Part shown: one piece after another, positions 48,252 to 64,000 of the stretch
Position numbering within the stretch: the stretch's first letter is position 1
Layout of the letters: each line of letters opens with the position of its first letter
Assembly (NCBI RefSeq): GCF_040839445.1
Contig: NZ_JBDPGJ010000003.1
Location: 372,001-436,000 of the forward strand
Source of the DNA: Aquibium pacificus
GTDB lineage: Bacteria; Pseudomonadota; Alphaproteobacteria; Rhizobiales; Rhizobiaceae
Reading direction: 5' to 3'
DNA length: 64,000 bases
Notes under the pieces: generated by a model
What the model was told of the DNA's origin: nothing
What the model saw: only the letters and a program-made list of their open reading frames with translations
Databases searched by the model: none
Program-made: the position numbers and the translations under genes

Positions 48252-49772
48252 GTGGCGGTCGACCTCCCTGGCCGAGCGTCCAATTTCGAAAGACCCAGAG
48301 TGGCAGACGATTTTTTCAGCTCGGCAGCGACGCTGGCCCGCCGGATTCGGGCCAGAGAGGTTAGCGCGGAAGAGCTCCTCGAGGGCTATCTGGACCGTGT
48401 GGACGCTTACAATCCCTCCATAAACGCCATCGTCGTGCTCGATATCGAGGAGGCGAGACGCGCCGCGAAGGCAGCCGACGATGCGGTCGCCTCGGACGGT
48501 CCGCTCGGCCCGCTCCACGGCGTGCCGATGACGATCAAGGAATCCTTCAATCTCGCCGGTACTCCGACGACCTATGGCCTGCTCCCCTTCCGCGACAACG
48601 TCGCGGTGACAGACGCGGTCGCCGTCTCCCGCCTCAAGGCTGCCGGTGCGGTCATTTTCGGCAAGACGAACGTACCGCCGGGTCTTGCCGACGCCCAGAG
48701 CGCCAACGAAATCTATGGACGCACGCGCAACCCATGGAACCTGGACAGGACGCCTGGCGGTTCCTCGGGCGGTTCCGCCGCGGCGCTGGCGGCCGGCCTC
48801 TCGGCTCTGGAGCTCGGCAGCGACATAGCCTCGTCGCTTCGCAACCCGGCTCATTACTGCGGCGTGTTCGCCCACAAGCCCACATACGGGCTCTGTTCCT
48901 CCGCCGGCCACTCCCTGCGAACGCGACACGCCGCCGGCGACATTTCCGTGATCGGTCCGCTTGCCCGAAGCGCTGAGGATCTCGAGACAGAGTTCCGCAT
49001 ATTGGCCGATGCCAGTCACGAACGGTTCCCAGGTCAGTACCGGCGCGCCGAAGAACGGAAGATCGACTCCTTTCGCGGGTTGAAGATCGGGGTGATCCTC
49101 AACGACGATTATGCCGAGGTCGATAGTGCGATAGAACGCCAGCTCTCCCGGTTGGCTGAATTCCTGCGTGGTGAGGGTGCGGACGTTCGCGTCGGCTGGC
49201 GCCCCGGGCTCGACAGCCAGCGCGTCCATGAAGTCTACGAGCTGTTGATGCGGGCGGCGATCTCGCAGGACATGACCGATGCGGATATCGCTGCCTTCGA
49301 GATCGAAAAGTCCGACCTTGCGGGTCCGAAAAGCCAACTGCGCACGATGTTCCTCCAGGGTGTCACCATGAGTCACCGGGAATGGCTGCGGCTGAACGAG
49401 GAACGACACGCGATCGCGGCAAGCTGGCGCGGCTTCTTCGAGGAATGCGACATCCTGCTTTGCCCCGTACTGGCGACCACAGCGTTCCCGCATGACGAGC
49501 GGGCACCGGCATGGCGCACGCTCACCGTCAACGGCCGCGATGTGCCGTTCGGTCGGCAGCTCTTCTGGGCCGGTTATACAGGCGCGTTCTTCCTGCCCTC
49601 CACCGTCGCACCGGTCGGATTTTCCGACGATGGACTGCCGATTGGGGTCCAGATCGTCGGCGATCAGCTCGACGATATCCTTTGTATCCGCTTCGCAAGA
49701 CTGATGGAGGAGCGCTACCACGCCTTCGTGCCACCGCCCGCCTACGCCGCACCGGTCGGGGCTCCTTCCTGA
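48252..49772 (+). CDS. amidase-signature hydrolase
   Basis: A 506-residue amidase-signature enzyme. The Ser-cisSer-Lys triad is present: Lys96 in MTIKES, Ser171 in PGGSSGG and Ser195 in GSDIASSLRNPA, with the family spacing of 24 residues between the two Ser. GSDIASS differs from the usual GSDIGGS. No signal peptide is visible, so it is cytoplasmic. The start is uncertain: GTG 48252 gives a longer N-terminus, GTG 48300 (MADDFFSS) is likelier by homology. It lies between a binding protein and the ATPase of an ABC importer, so its substrate is probably an imported amide. Confidence 0.85.
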   Translation: MAVDLPGRASNFERPRVADDFFSSAATLARRIRAREVSAEELLEGYLDRVDAYNPSINAIVVLDIEEARRAAKAADDAVASDGPLGPLHGVPMTIKESFNLAGTPTTYGLLPFRDNVAVTDAVAVSRLKAAGAVIFGKTNVPPGLADAQSANEIYGRTRNPWNLDRTPGGSSGGSAAALAAGLSALELGSDIASSLRNPAHYCGVFAHKPTYGLCSSAGHSLRTRHAAGDISVIGPLARSAEDLETEFRILADASHERFPGQYRRAEERKIDSFRGLKIGVILNDDYAEVDSAIERQLSRLAEFLRGEGADVRVGWRPGLDSQRVHEVYELLMRAAISQDMTDADIAAFEIEKSDLAGPKSQLRTMFLQGVTMSHREWLRLNEERHAIAASWRGFFEECDILLCPVLATTAFPHDERAPAWRTLTVNGRDVPFGRQLFWAGYTGAFFLPSTVAPVGFSDDGLPIGVQIVGDQLDDILCIRFARLMEERYHAFVPPPAYAAPVGAPS

Positions 49773-49773
49773 G

Positions 49774-50543
<770 letters not shown>

Positions 50544-50547
<4 letters not shown>

Positions 50548-51299
50548 ACTGGAGGGGCGCCATCCTCCCCGTATCCGTGATTGCCGCCGCCCAGTTTGCC
50601 GCCACCACATACGGCATCCAGAGCGACGCCCTGGCGAGTCCCGTGGAGATCCTGGCATCGCTGCTGCAGGCGCTGGCGGATGGATCAATGATCCGAGCCA
50701 CGCTCGAGACGTTGGGCGCCGCGCTTGGCGGCCTGCTCGTGGGCGGTTCCGCTGGGATTCTCGCCGGCATCGTTCTTGGCCTCTCCGGCGTGCTCAACAG
50801 GTTGATGACCGTTTCGATCGAACTCGTCCGGCCGGTGCCTTCCGTCGCCATCATTCCTCTCTTCATGCTGGTCTTCGGGCTGGGCTTCCGGCTCGAGATC
50901 GCGGTCGTCGCCTTCGGCGTCGTCTGGACCGTTCTCGTGCTCACGCGCGCAGCGGTCGCCGGTATCGAACCGCGCCTGCTGGAGGTGGCGCGCGTGCTCG
51001 GGATGTCGCGCGCTCAGGCGATCTGGAAGATCGTTCTGCCTTCCGCCCTGCCGCGGATCTTCGTCGCGCTCCGCCTGGCCGCCACCGTTTCGCTGATCGT
51101 GGCGGTCACCGTCGAAGTGGCGGTGAACCCGCTCGGCCTCGGCTACGGAATGCAGATCGCGCAGCAGGCGCTGCGGCCAGAGTGGATGTTCGCCTACCTC
51201 GTCTGGCTCATCATCGTCGGATGGAGCTTCAACTACCTGCTGGTGCGGATCGAAGGCATCGTGCTGCGCCGCATGAACTTCACTGGACCCAGGCGATGA
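50544..51299 (+). CDS. NitT/TauT-type ABC transporter permease 1
   Basis: A 251-residue permease of the SsuC type with about six helices. Landmarks are LVRPVPSVAIIPLFMLVFGLG and the cytoplasmic loop LLEVARVLGMSRAQAIWKIVLPSALP. It overlaps the ATPase and the next permease by ATGA. Two different permeases in one operon suggest a heterodimeric channel. Confidence 0.9.
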
Positions 51300-52060
51300 G
51301 GCAGCGCGACCTCCTCTGGGGCCTGGCGAGCGTGTGCTTTGCGGCGCTGCTCGTCTTCCTGTGGCATCTGATCAGTGCCTACCGGCTGGTGGCGCCGGTG
51401 TTTCTGCCGCCGCCGCTCGCCGCCTTCAACGCCCTCGCCAATGGTTTCGAAGACGGCCGGCTGGCTTCCGCCACCGCGGAAACGCTGGAGCGCATCTTCC
51501 TGGGATGGCTGCTGGCGTCGGTGCTCGGGATCATGGTCGGCGCATGGATCGGTATCTCGGCCTTCGCGCGGAATTATGTGATGCCTACCCTCGAACTGCT
51601 GCGGCCGCTGCCGGCCTCTGCAGCGATCCCCGTGGCGATCACCTTCTTCGGCCTGTCCGACGCGATGGTTCTCGCTTCGGTAGGTTTCGGCGCGGTGTGG
51701 CCGATGCTGCTCGCCACTGCCTACGGCGTTGCCGCCGTCGACGTGCGCCTGGTCGAGGTCAGCCGCATGCTGCGGCTTGGCCGCTTCAGCTACCTGCGGA
51801 TCATCGCGCTGCCGAACGCGTTGCCGGACATCCTGTCCGGGATGCGGGTGGGACTGGTGGTCGCGCTGATCATTACGATCGTGGGAGAAATGCTGACCAG
51901 CCGCACCGGACTCGGACAATGGATCATGCTGGCCGCTCGCAGCTTCCGCTCGGCCGACCTGTTTGCGGGGATCGTCATACTCGGGCTGATCGGGTTGGCT
52001 TCGGCTCTCATGCTGTCGCAGATCGAGCGCTGGTTGCTGCGCTGGCGACTGCAGGCATGA
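51296..52060 (+). CDS. NitT/TauT-type ABC transporter permease 2
   Basis: A 254-residue permease of the same family: APVFLPPPLAAFNAL, LLRPLPASAAIPVAITFFGLSD, and the loop LVEVSRMLRLGRFSYLRIIALPNALP. The ATG was placed at the ATGA overlap with permease 1; the frame is open earlier but out of phase with that gene. It is the last gene of the operon. Confidence 0.9.
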   Translation: MRQRDLLWGLASVCFAALLVFLWHLISAYRLVAPVFLPPPLAAFNALANGFEDGRLASATAETLERIFLGWLLASVLGIMVGAWIGISAFARNYVMPTLELLRPLPASAAIPVAITFFGLSDAMVLASVGFGAVWPMLLATAYGVAAVDVRLVEVSRMLRLGRFSYLRIIALPNALPDILSGMRVGLVVALIITIVGEMLTSRTGLGQWIMLAARSFRSADLFAGIVILGLIGLASALMLSQIERWLLRWRLQA

Positions 52061-52175
52061 CGCCGCATGACCTTTCCCTCGGTCTCGAAGTCGCAGTCCA
52101 TGGGGAATTCATGAGCGCGGTCCGCCCCGACACCCGGGCTGCGGACCGCGCGAACTCCCATCCCAATGCCAGCTT

Positions 52176-52739
52176 CTATTCGCGGAACGGCATCATTCCG
52201 CGTCCGAAGCCGCGGCCATGGCCCATGCCCATCATCGGCAGCACCACGTCGTCGGCCGCATTCTTCTGCTCGTCATCCAGCACGGCATAGAGCGCGTCCG
52301 CCTTTTCCTTGACCTGCCTCACCTGTTCGAGACGGGCTTCCAGATGTGTTTCCTGGATTGATAGGCGCTCCGGAAGCGGTTTCTTCTGGAAATCACCGCT
52401 CCAGACTTCCTCCATCGTGGAACGCATCAGCGTATTGTGCGTCTCGGCCGTGTCGCGCACGACGGACGCGAATGCCTCCCAGGCGGGCGTCTGCTCGTCG
52501 GTGATCTTGAGCTCCGTCCGCATGAAGGCAAGTCTGCCATCGATGCGATCGAGCATCGTATCCGGGCCGCCCCAGCCATAGCCCATCATCGGGCCGCCGC
52601 GGCTCCCCATCATGTGACCCATGCCCCAGCGCGGACCCGACCCGCTCCAATCGTCATCGTCGTCGGCCGCGACGGGACCGGCCACCATCATCAACAGCGC
52701 ACCGGCCATGAAGGCCTTCTTCAAGCTTGAGACTGACAT
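52176..52739 (-). CDS. Spy/CpxP-like periplasmic protein
   Basis: A 187-residue exported protein. The signal peptide (LKKAFMAGALLMMVAGPVAA) is followed by an acidic patch DDDDDW, a Gly/Met-rich stretch (MGHMMGSRGGPMMGYGWGG) and a helical domain with the LTxxQ-type motif ELKITDEQTPAWEAF. The C-terminus is again Met/Gly/His-rich. Spy-like proteins act as periplasmic chaperones or metal-stress proteins; the Met and His content suggests copper. The start follows AGGAAGGA. An FNR-type box lies 57 bases upstream. Confidence 0.8.
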   Translation of the reverse strand: MSVSSLKKAFMAGALLMMVAGPVAADDDDDWSGSGPRWGMGHMMGSRGGPMMGYGWGGPDTMLDRIDGRLAFMRTELKITDEQTPAWEAFASVVRDTAETHNTLMRSTMEEVWSGDFQKKPLPERLSIQETHLEARLEQVRQVKEKADALYAVLDDEQKNAADDVVLPMMGMGHGRGFGRGMMPFRE

Positions 52740-52796
52740 CAGCGTATCCTTCCTGTTCGGGAAACGGAAAGGAAGCACCTCCGGAAGGCGGATTCG

Positions 52797-52810
52797 TTGA
52801 TGCACATCAA
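52797..52810. promoter_or_regulatory. FNR-type box TTGATGCACATCAA
   Basis: A perfect TTGAT-N4-ATCAA, the consensus of FNR and FixK-type activators. It lies 57 bases before the Spy-like start codon, almost the same distance as the box at 33856 from its gene. Confidence 0.75.
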
Positions 52811-52937
52811 TAACGCAACAGAACTCCTCCATTCGGGTGCGGAAGCGCGGACCGTCGATCCTCGGACCGCGCCTCAGCCGGTGTTCTTCGCCTGCAACGA
52901 AGCAAGACAGCCCGGGCCGCCTCGCTTGCGGGGCTGG

Positions 52938-55742
<2,805 letters not shown>

Positions 55743-55752
55743 CGAGTTCTCC

Positions 55753-56121
55753 CTATGCGACGTGCTTGGCGTAGGCGTCGGCGTCCATCAGCCCGTCGAG
55801 CTGCGACGGATCGGTAAGCCGCATTTTCCAGAGCCAGCCGTCGCCCTTGGCGGCGGAGTTAACGAGGGCCGGTTCGGATGAAAGCGCCTCGTTCACGTCC
55901 GTGATCTCGCCGTCGCAGGGCGCGTAGACATCCGACGCCGCCTTGACCGATTCCACGACAACGGCGGTATCGCCTTTGGCGAGCTCCTTGCCCTTTTCCG
56001 GCAGGTCGACGAAGACCAGATCGCCCAGCTGTTCCTGTGCATAATCGGTGATACCGACCGTGGCGATGTCGCCGTCGAGGCGGATCCACTCGTGGTCTTC
56101 GGTGAAGTAGGTCTTGGCCAT
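55753..56121 (-). CDS. gcvH: glycine cleavage H protein
   Basis: A 122-residue lipoyl carrier. The lipoylated Lys60 is in VVESVKAASDVYAP, preceded by the typical FTEDHEWIRLDGDIATVGIT. ATG 56121 was chosen because AGAGG lies nine bases upstream; an ATG nine bases earlier overlaps the gcvT stop. It shuttles the aminomethyl group from GcvP to GcvT. Confidence 0.98.
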   Translation of the reverse strand: MAKTYFTEDHEWIRLDGDIATVGITDYAQEQLGDLVFVDLPEKGKELAKGDTAVVVESVKAASDVYAPCDGEITDVNEALSSEPALVNSAAKGDGWLWKMRLTDPSQLDGLMDADAYAKHVA

Positions 56122-56126
56122 GCGGT

Positions 56127-57230
56127 TCATCCTCTGCGGTAGCGATGCGGCGTGAAGGGGAGGGGTGCGACGGAAAGTCCGACCCGATTGCCTCGGATCT
56201 CGGCGATGAGCTGCGTGCCGGGAGCTGCGAGGTCGGCGCGGACGTAACCCATGGCGACCGGGTGGCCGGCCGACGGACCGAAGCCGCCGGAAGTGACCTC
56301 GCCGGTCGGCTCGCCGTCTGCATCCATGAGTTGCGTGCCGGCCCGGATCGGTTGTCGGCCCTCGGCCTTCAGCCCGACGCGCCGGCGCGCCGGCCCTTTG
56401 GCGATCGCCGCGGCCAGCGCTTCGGCGCCGACGTAAGGTCCGCCCTCCCGCAGCGGCTTGGGGATCGCCCAGAGCAGCCCGGCTTCGACCGGTGTCGTTG
56501 CGGACGTGATGTCCTGCCCGTGCAGGCAAAGGCCCGCCTCGAGCCGCAGCGAATCGCGCGCGGCAAGCCCGATCCACTCGACGTCGTCGTCGGCGAGTAG
56601 CATGGCTACCAACGCTCGCGCGTCGGCTCCGGGCAGGGCGATCTCGAACCCGTCTTCGCCCGTGTATCCCGAGCGGGACATGAACCAGTTTTCGCGCGGT
56701 TCGATGCCCTGCATGAAGTGCAGATCGCCGGTGTCCACGCCGGCGCGGGCAAGCGCTGCCTCGGCGGCGGGACCCTGAAGGGCCAGGAACACACGGTCGA
56801 GCGGTTCGATTTCCGCGTGAAGCCCCTTCGCGCGCGCCTTCAGTTCGGCTTCGTCGATAGCCGCGTTCCCTGCATTGGCGACGATCATGAAGCGATCGGC
56901 GCCCAGCCGCGTGACGATCAGGTCGTCGATGATCCCGGCGTCCGGGTTCAGGAGGAAGGTGTAGCGGGAGCGCGAGACGGCGATGTCGGCCGGAACGAGC
57001 GGACAGGATTTCGAAAGCGCTGCCTCGCAGTCCGGGCCGGACAGCACGAACAGGCGCATGTGGGAGATGTCGAAGAGCCCGGCCTTCTGACGTGCGTGAA
57101 GATGCTCCTTCATGACGCCGAGCGGATAGGTGATCGGCATCGACCAACCGGCGAAGCCGCCGAAGCGGGCGCCTGCATGTTGGTGAAGATCCCCGAGCGG
57201 GAGGGTTTTGAGGCTTTCCTGGCCGGTCAT
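56127..57230 (-). CDS. gcvT: aminomethyltransferase (T-protein of glycine cleavage)
   Basis: A 367-residue T-protein that releases ammonia and makes 5,10-methylene-tetrahydrofolate. Landmarks are HQHAGARFGGFAGWSMPITY, GLFDISHM, SRSGYTGEDGFEI, ARDSLRLEAGLCLHGQDI and EVTSGGFGPSAGHPVAMGY. The ATG was placed behind CTGGAGAAG; an upstream ATG in frame falls in the riboswitch leader. First gene of the operon. Confidence 0.97.
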   Translation of the reverse strand: MTGQESLKTLPLGDLHQHAGARFGGFAGWSMPITYPLGVMKEHLHARQKAGLFDISHMRLFVLSGPDCEAALSKSCPLVPADIAVSRSRYTFLLNPDAGIIDDLIVTRLGADRFMIVANAGNAAIDEAELKARAKGLHAEIEPLDRVFLALQGPAAEAALARAGVDTGDLHFMQGIEPRENWFMSRSGYTGEDGFEIALPGADARALVAMLLADDDVEWIGLAARDSLRLEAGLCLHGQDITSATTPVEAGLLWAIPKPLREGGPYVGAEALAAAIAKGPARRRVGLKAEGRQPIRAGTQLMDADGEPTGEVTSGGFGPSAGHPVAMGYVRADLAAPGTQLIAEIRGNRVGLSVAPLPFTPHRYRRG

Positions 57231-57280
57231 TGCTTCTCCAGAGGCATGCACGATCGGCCGCGGAATGCGGACGATTCGTG

Positions 57281-57455
57281 CCCCTCTGTCGGAAGCCTGA
57301 GAGACTTGCGCAACCGGAACCCTGTCGGCTGCGCTTACACCTTCGGCGCGGGCATGACCCCGACTTTCCAGAGCGTCCTTCCGGCTGACGGTTCTTTTGC
57401 CTGAGAGATTTCGGGCGATTTCCCCTTCGGCGGCCTTTCGGCTCTCTCCCGCAAA
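57281..57455 (-). promoter_or_regulatory. tandem glycine riboswitch
   Basis: Read on the minus strand, two aptamers follow one another. The first has GGGAGAGAGCC, then GCCGCCGAAGGGG and TCTCTCAGGCAAAAG. The second has CGCTCTGGA, then GCGCCGAAGGTG and GTCTCTCAGG. These are the conserved elements of glycine aptamers. It lies 50 bases before gcvT and should switch the operon on when glycine is plentiful. Confidence 0.92.
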
Positions 57456-57552
57456 CCAGTGGGCGACTTAGCCCCGGACGAGTCGGACCCTAGCGGAAGG
57501 AGCCGCGCTTGTCACGCGGCGGAAGGCTGGAAGGTGACTGGAAGTTTCCGGA

Positions 57553-57627
57553 TGGTGGGCGCGACAGGGATTGAACCTGTGACCCTTCGCGTGTGAAGCG
57601 AATGCTCTCCCGCTGAGCTACGCGCCC
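57553..57627 (-). tRNA. tRNA-Val (anticodon CAC)
   Basis: The minus strand gives a full cloverleaf: acceptor GGGCGCG/CGCGCCC, D stem GCTC/GAGC, anticodon stem TTCGC/GCGAA with loop TTCACAC (anticodon CAC), and T arm ACAGG-TTCAATC-CCTGT. The discriminator is A and the CCA end is encoded (57553-57555). It decodes GUG. Confidence 0.95.
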
Positions 57628-57733
57628 GCCCGCGGGCCGAAGCCCACGACAGGCGGCGATATAGGTGCGTGCGCGGCTTCAAGTCAAGCGCCTGCAAACG
57701 CCCGAGTGGGGAAAGGAGGTCGTGCGCCGCGCA

Positions 57734-61216
<3,483 letters not shown>

Positions 61217-61291
61217 GGGAATCCGCTTTGCTAGCCCTGCGCGTAGCGCCGGACGCGGGGAAAGGCCCGGCCGGTGCGCGAGGGGAATCTG

Positions 61292-63262
61292 TCAGGCTAG
61301 GCGGGCCTTATAGGGGAGGACGAAGGGGGAGGGAACCCCGGAAATATGGGGGTAGGGCGGACTATTCGCCGGGTGGAGAAGCGGCCGGTTCTGGGGGTTC
61401 GAGAGGAGCGGGACCGCAGCCTCGGGGTGGGGGATGGAGGCATAGCCGATAAGTTCAGATAGTTTGTCGCCATTTAGGGCACGCCAACCGCGCCAGCCGC
61501 CAAAAAGCGCTTCCTCCGTCAGTTCTTCTGATTTCCATTGGCATGGCAATTCGTAACTCATTGGTGCTTTCACAGAACCGTCTCCAAAGCTTGTACGGAA
61601 CTCCTGCAATTCCCGTACATCTACCGCGCTTATGTCGACGCTCTTCAGAACTGAGAACCTCCATAACGATGCCCTCAAGGAGGTATGGTTGAGGGCAAGT
61701 GGATGTCCGGGTATCCCGATCAGCGACGCGTAGCTGAGGTTTGCGCCGTCAAGGTTGGCACCTACCAAATCTGCGCCATCAAGGCTTGCGCGTTCCAAAC
61801 TTGTTCCGTTGAGAATTGCGTCATTTAGTCTTACCTTAACAAGGATTGCGCTGGTGAGATTTGCCCGAAAAAGATTCGCGCGTTCTAGGCTTGCTCCGCT
61901 GAGGTCAGCGCCTTCTAGATTTGCCTGGCTGAGGCTCGCGCCGTCGAGGGTTGCTCCGCTGAGATCCGCACCTTCAAGGTCTGCTTGGCCAAAGACGGCA
62001 CCGCTGAGGTTGGCTCTGTAGAGGTCTGCGCCTTCGAGCCTAGCTCCGCTGAGGTCTGCACCCTCGAGAATAGCCCTGGTTAGATTTGCGCCTTCTAAAC
62101 TTGCTCCAGTAAGTATTGCCCCACGCAGGTCCTTTCCGCGCAAGTCGGGCTTTGTCATGGCGTCTAGTAAAGCACTCCGACGCCTTTTCCACTCCCTTTG
62201 AAAAAGCTCTTCGTCGTATGCAGCTAAGGCGCCGTGGCCTATTGCCAGCGGATTGGAGCAAGAAACGCCACGCTTCTCGTTGCACCAGCGGACTCGGAAT
62301 TCTGCCTCGGCAATTTCGAGGCCGAGCCAATCCTTTGGCTTTTCTGTGAAGACTACTTCTCTTAGATCCGCCCGCGCGGGACGCAAGAAGTCAATTCGGA
62401 GCTGCACCTTACTCCAACAAATATCCCTCTTCTTCTCGGTTGAGTCACATTGGAATAGTTTCATTACCGTCGTCCGGTCTTGTCCGCTCCACAAGTCGAT
62501 ACTTGTTCTTAGAAGTGTAAGTCCCGCTATCGTTATCGCGGCGGGAACAAATATTGCCCACCAACGAGGGTGCGGTATTCGCTGAGCTAGATAGGCATAT
62601 GCAGCAGTGCCACTGCGCAAGAAGACTCCCATCGTTACTACGAATACGACGGCTATCCACCCTGTCATGGTCGGATCATGCGCAGGCATTGAACGCCACC
62701 AGAACCAGGCGATGATGAATAGCCCGAACATCCACACCAATACGATGGCGGTCACATTGCCAACAATCGCCACGGCGCGCGGGGCGGACGCTCGGTCTTC
62801 GTCTGCGGCGTTACGCAAGCTGTCGCGCCAGCGGAGTGCAGCATCTGTGACGAGCCAGGGATGAATCCGATCCGCGATTGGCTGGCGATCCACAAGGGGG
62901 GGTATAGTACCGAGCGCCTGCCACAGTCGCTCTATATAGACGTGAAAATGAACATAGAGTGCAGCTATGATCAATGAACCGGTCAAAAAGAAAGAGGCGA
63001 CTGGAACTGATATATTTATAATGGGCAATTGCGTGCGTTCTGAGGTCGAGAAAAAGGCGATGTCACGCACGCTGGCGAGCGTAATGCTGGCGAAGACCAG
63101 TGCGCCAAGTAATGCGACCCAAGCAGCTCGTGCATTGTGTATTATCTCGTCGATGCGATGGAGATCCGCTTCGGCGCTCCTACCAACTGTGTCTGCAAAC
63201 TTCTGTAATCCGGGGATGGCGCGCGTGCGCTGGTGAGAACGCGCGGCAGGATTTGTTGACAT
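61292..63262 (-). CDS. membrane protein with pentapeptide repeats
   Basis: A 656-residue protein. The N-terminal 260 residues hold about five hydrophobic helices (AAWVALLGALVFASITLA, VPVASFFLTGSLIIAALYV, AIVLVWMFGLFIIAWFWW and others). A soluble linker follows, then about 130 residues (around 370-505) of pentapeptide repeats of the A(D/N)LxG type, such as GADLSGARLEGADLYRANLS. Such repeats fold into a right-handed beta helix. The C-terminal ~150 residues are unique. The gene is visibly richer in A+T than its neighbours, a sign of transfer. Function unknown; membrane-tethered beta helices have been linked to stress and defence roles, which is speculation here. Confidence 0.85.
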   Translation of the reverse strand: MSTNPAARSHQRTRAIPGLQKFADTVGRSAEADLHRIDEIIHNARAAWVALLGALVFASITLASVRDIAFFSTSERTQLPIINISVPVASFFLTGSLIIAALYVHFHVYIERLWQALGTIPPLVDRQPIADRIHPWLVTDAALRWRDSLRNAADEDRASAPRAVAIVGNVTAIVLVWMFGLFIIAWFWWRSMPAHDPTMTGWIAVVFVVTMGVFLRSGTAAYAYLAQRIPHPRWWAIFVPAAITIAGLTLLRTSIDLWSGQDRTTVMKLFQCDSTEKKRDICWSKVQLRIDFLRPARADLREVVFTEKPKDWLGLEIAEAEFRVRWCNEKRGVSCSNPLAIGHGALAAYDEELFQREWKRRRSALLDAMTKPDLRGKDLRGAILTGASLEGANLTRAILEGADLSGARLEGADLYRANLSGAVFGQADLEGADLSGATLDGASLSQANLEGADLSGASLERANLFRANLTSAILVKVRLNDAILNGTSLERASLDGADLVGANLDGANLSYASLIGIPGHPLALNHTSLRASLWRFSVLKSVDISAVDVRELQEFRTSFGDGSVKAPMSYELPCQWKSEELTEEALFGGWRGWRALNGDKLSELIGYASIPHPEAAVPLLSNPQNRPLLHPANSPPYPHISGVPSPFVLPYKARLA

Positions 63263-63435
63263 TCTTTTACAATCTTGCTGTTTCTAACAGAATTATGGAA
63301 GAATCACGAACAGCAAGCAAGGTGGATGATGAAAAATCCACGCATCGGTAGGCCAAATGCAATTAGGGTCGTTTGTTCAATACGAGAGTATATAGAGTTT
63401 TTTTGCGGGAGACGAAAACAGAAACCGCGTCGCGT

Positions 63436-64000
63436 TCAATCCCCTAAATTCTCCAACAGTTCTAACGCCCGTTCGACGCTCGTCTTCGCCGTTTCGACCG
63501 CATCCGTCTGCTGCGCGGCGGTCAGGAGCTCAAGCGCGTGTCGGCACTCGGCCAGTGCCTCCTTCGCGATGGCAAGGTCGCGGTCGTGGCGGGCGCGTTC
63601 GGTGCGGATTTCGCAGGTGGTGTTTTCCAGGTAGCCGGCGAGTTGCGGCATCGCGGCGAAGCCGGCGCGGGCTTCGGCGGCCAGCTCTTCGGCGCGGGCG
63701 AGGCGGGCGGGGTCGAAGTCGAGACGCAGAGCGGTCACCAGGAGGTAGGCGAGACCGTTGGCGGCGAGCGCGCTGCCCTGGACGTTGCCGATCTCGCCGA
63801 ACATGGAATGCAGTTCCCCGTGGGCGGCGATCGCGGTTTCGAGTTCGGCGGGGTCCTTCGTCACCAGCGCCAGCGCGGCGGCGGCATCGGCGTAGTTCTG
63901 GTAGAGTTCTAGGAAGGGCCCGATGTTCGCGGTGCGAGCGCCGAGGGCTTCGTTGCGGGCCACGCTTTCGGCCAGTAGCTGCGTGCCGCGGCGGAGCTCC
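63436..64000 (-). CDS. helical repeat-like hypothetical protein, C-terminal part
   Basis: The C-terminal 187 residues of a gene that begins beyond the right edge; the frame stays open to position 64000 (ELRRGTQLLAESVARNEALG). The sequence is almost all alpha-helical and Ala/Glu/Leu-rich, with units of TPR-like spacing (YQNYADAAAALALVTKDPAELETA, ARLARAEELAAEARAGFAAM, AIAKEALAECRHALELL, each within a longer helix pair). I do not recognise a specific family. Confidence 0.6.
   Translation of the reverse strand, partial: ELRRGTQLLAESVARNEALGARTANIGPFLELYQNYADAAAALALVTKDPAELETAIAAHGELHSMFGEIGNVQGSALAANGLAYLLVTALRLDFDPARLARAEELAAEARAGFAAMPQLAGYLENTTCEIRTERARHDRDLAIAKEALAECRHALELLTAAQQTDAVETAKTSVERALELLENLGD

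Overview
This 64 kb window is high-GC and densely coded, and it comes from an alphaproteobacterium, probably Hyphomicrobiales (rhizobial type). The evidence is the mix of TRAP and ABC solute transporters, DUF3489/DUF2924 genes, a gcvT-gcvH-gcvP operon behind a tandem glycine riboswitch, and carB. It looks chromosomal: gcvTHP, tRNA-Val and carB are housekeeping genes. The left 50 kb is accessory, built from catabolic modules with insertion-sequence and phage debris between them.

Layout. (1) 1-3.0 kb: a TRAP transporter and a shikimate/quinate dehydrogenase-like gene, divergent from a TetR regulator. (2) 3.0-4.0 kb: a degenerate IS5/IS427-type element. (3) 4.1-18.8 kb: a long one-strand catabolic cluster I cannot match to a known pathway. 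It has two alpha/beta hydrolases (one with a Cys nucleophile), a two-domain dimeric-barrel protein, a NicX/M29-like metalloenzyme, a complete TRAP transporter, two CaiB-type CoA-transferases, a thiolase-like protein lacking the usual Cys paired with a DUF35 protein, a quinone-reductase-like MDR, an amidohydrolase, an FCD-type GntR regulator and an SDR. Three TGTCGACA palindromes lie in its two upstream gaps. (4) 19-26 kb: an AraC/methyltransferase pair, a capsid remnant, DUF3489/DUF2924 genes, a dicarboxylate symporter and a 5'-truncated D-amino-acid dehydrogenase. (5) 26.3-33.3 kb: an arabinoside ABC transporter, a GH51 arabinofuranosidase and an ArsR-type regulator with visible operators.

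(6) 33.9-42.4 kb: a module headed by an FNR/CRP-type box. It holds a His-rich small protein, an EF-hand protein, a DUF5676 protein fused in frame to a truncated MBL RNA-exonuclease-like protein, a D-2-hydroxyacid dehydrogenase, a type II GAPDH pseudogene, and an ABC exporter whose ATPase carries an in-frame stop. It is visibly decaying. (7) 42.6-43.1 kb: IS6-family scars. (8) 43.6-52.1 kb: a hydroxycinnamate system of ADP-forming acyl-CoA synthetase (FerA-like), feruloyl-CoA hydratase-lyase (FerB-like) and a divergent MarR regulator, followed by a NitT/TauT-type ABC transporter and an amidase. A 16-bp motif is shared by both promoter regions, which suggests one regulon. (9) 52.2-64 kb: a Spy-like periplasmic protein behind a second FNR-type box, gcvPHT, tRNA-Val(CAC), carB, a membrane pentapeptide-repeat protein and a partial gene.

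The modules together suggest use of plant-derived compounds: quinate/shikimate-type acids, arabinosides, ferulate or its amides, and an unidentified CoA-activated acid. The two best candidates for undescribed biology are the 4-19 kb cluster and the amidase-containing hydroxycinnamate regulon. All functions are read from sequence alone; no database search was run.
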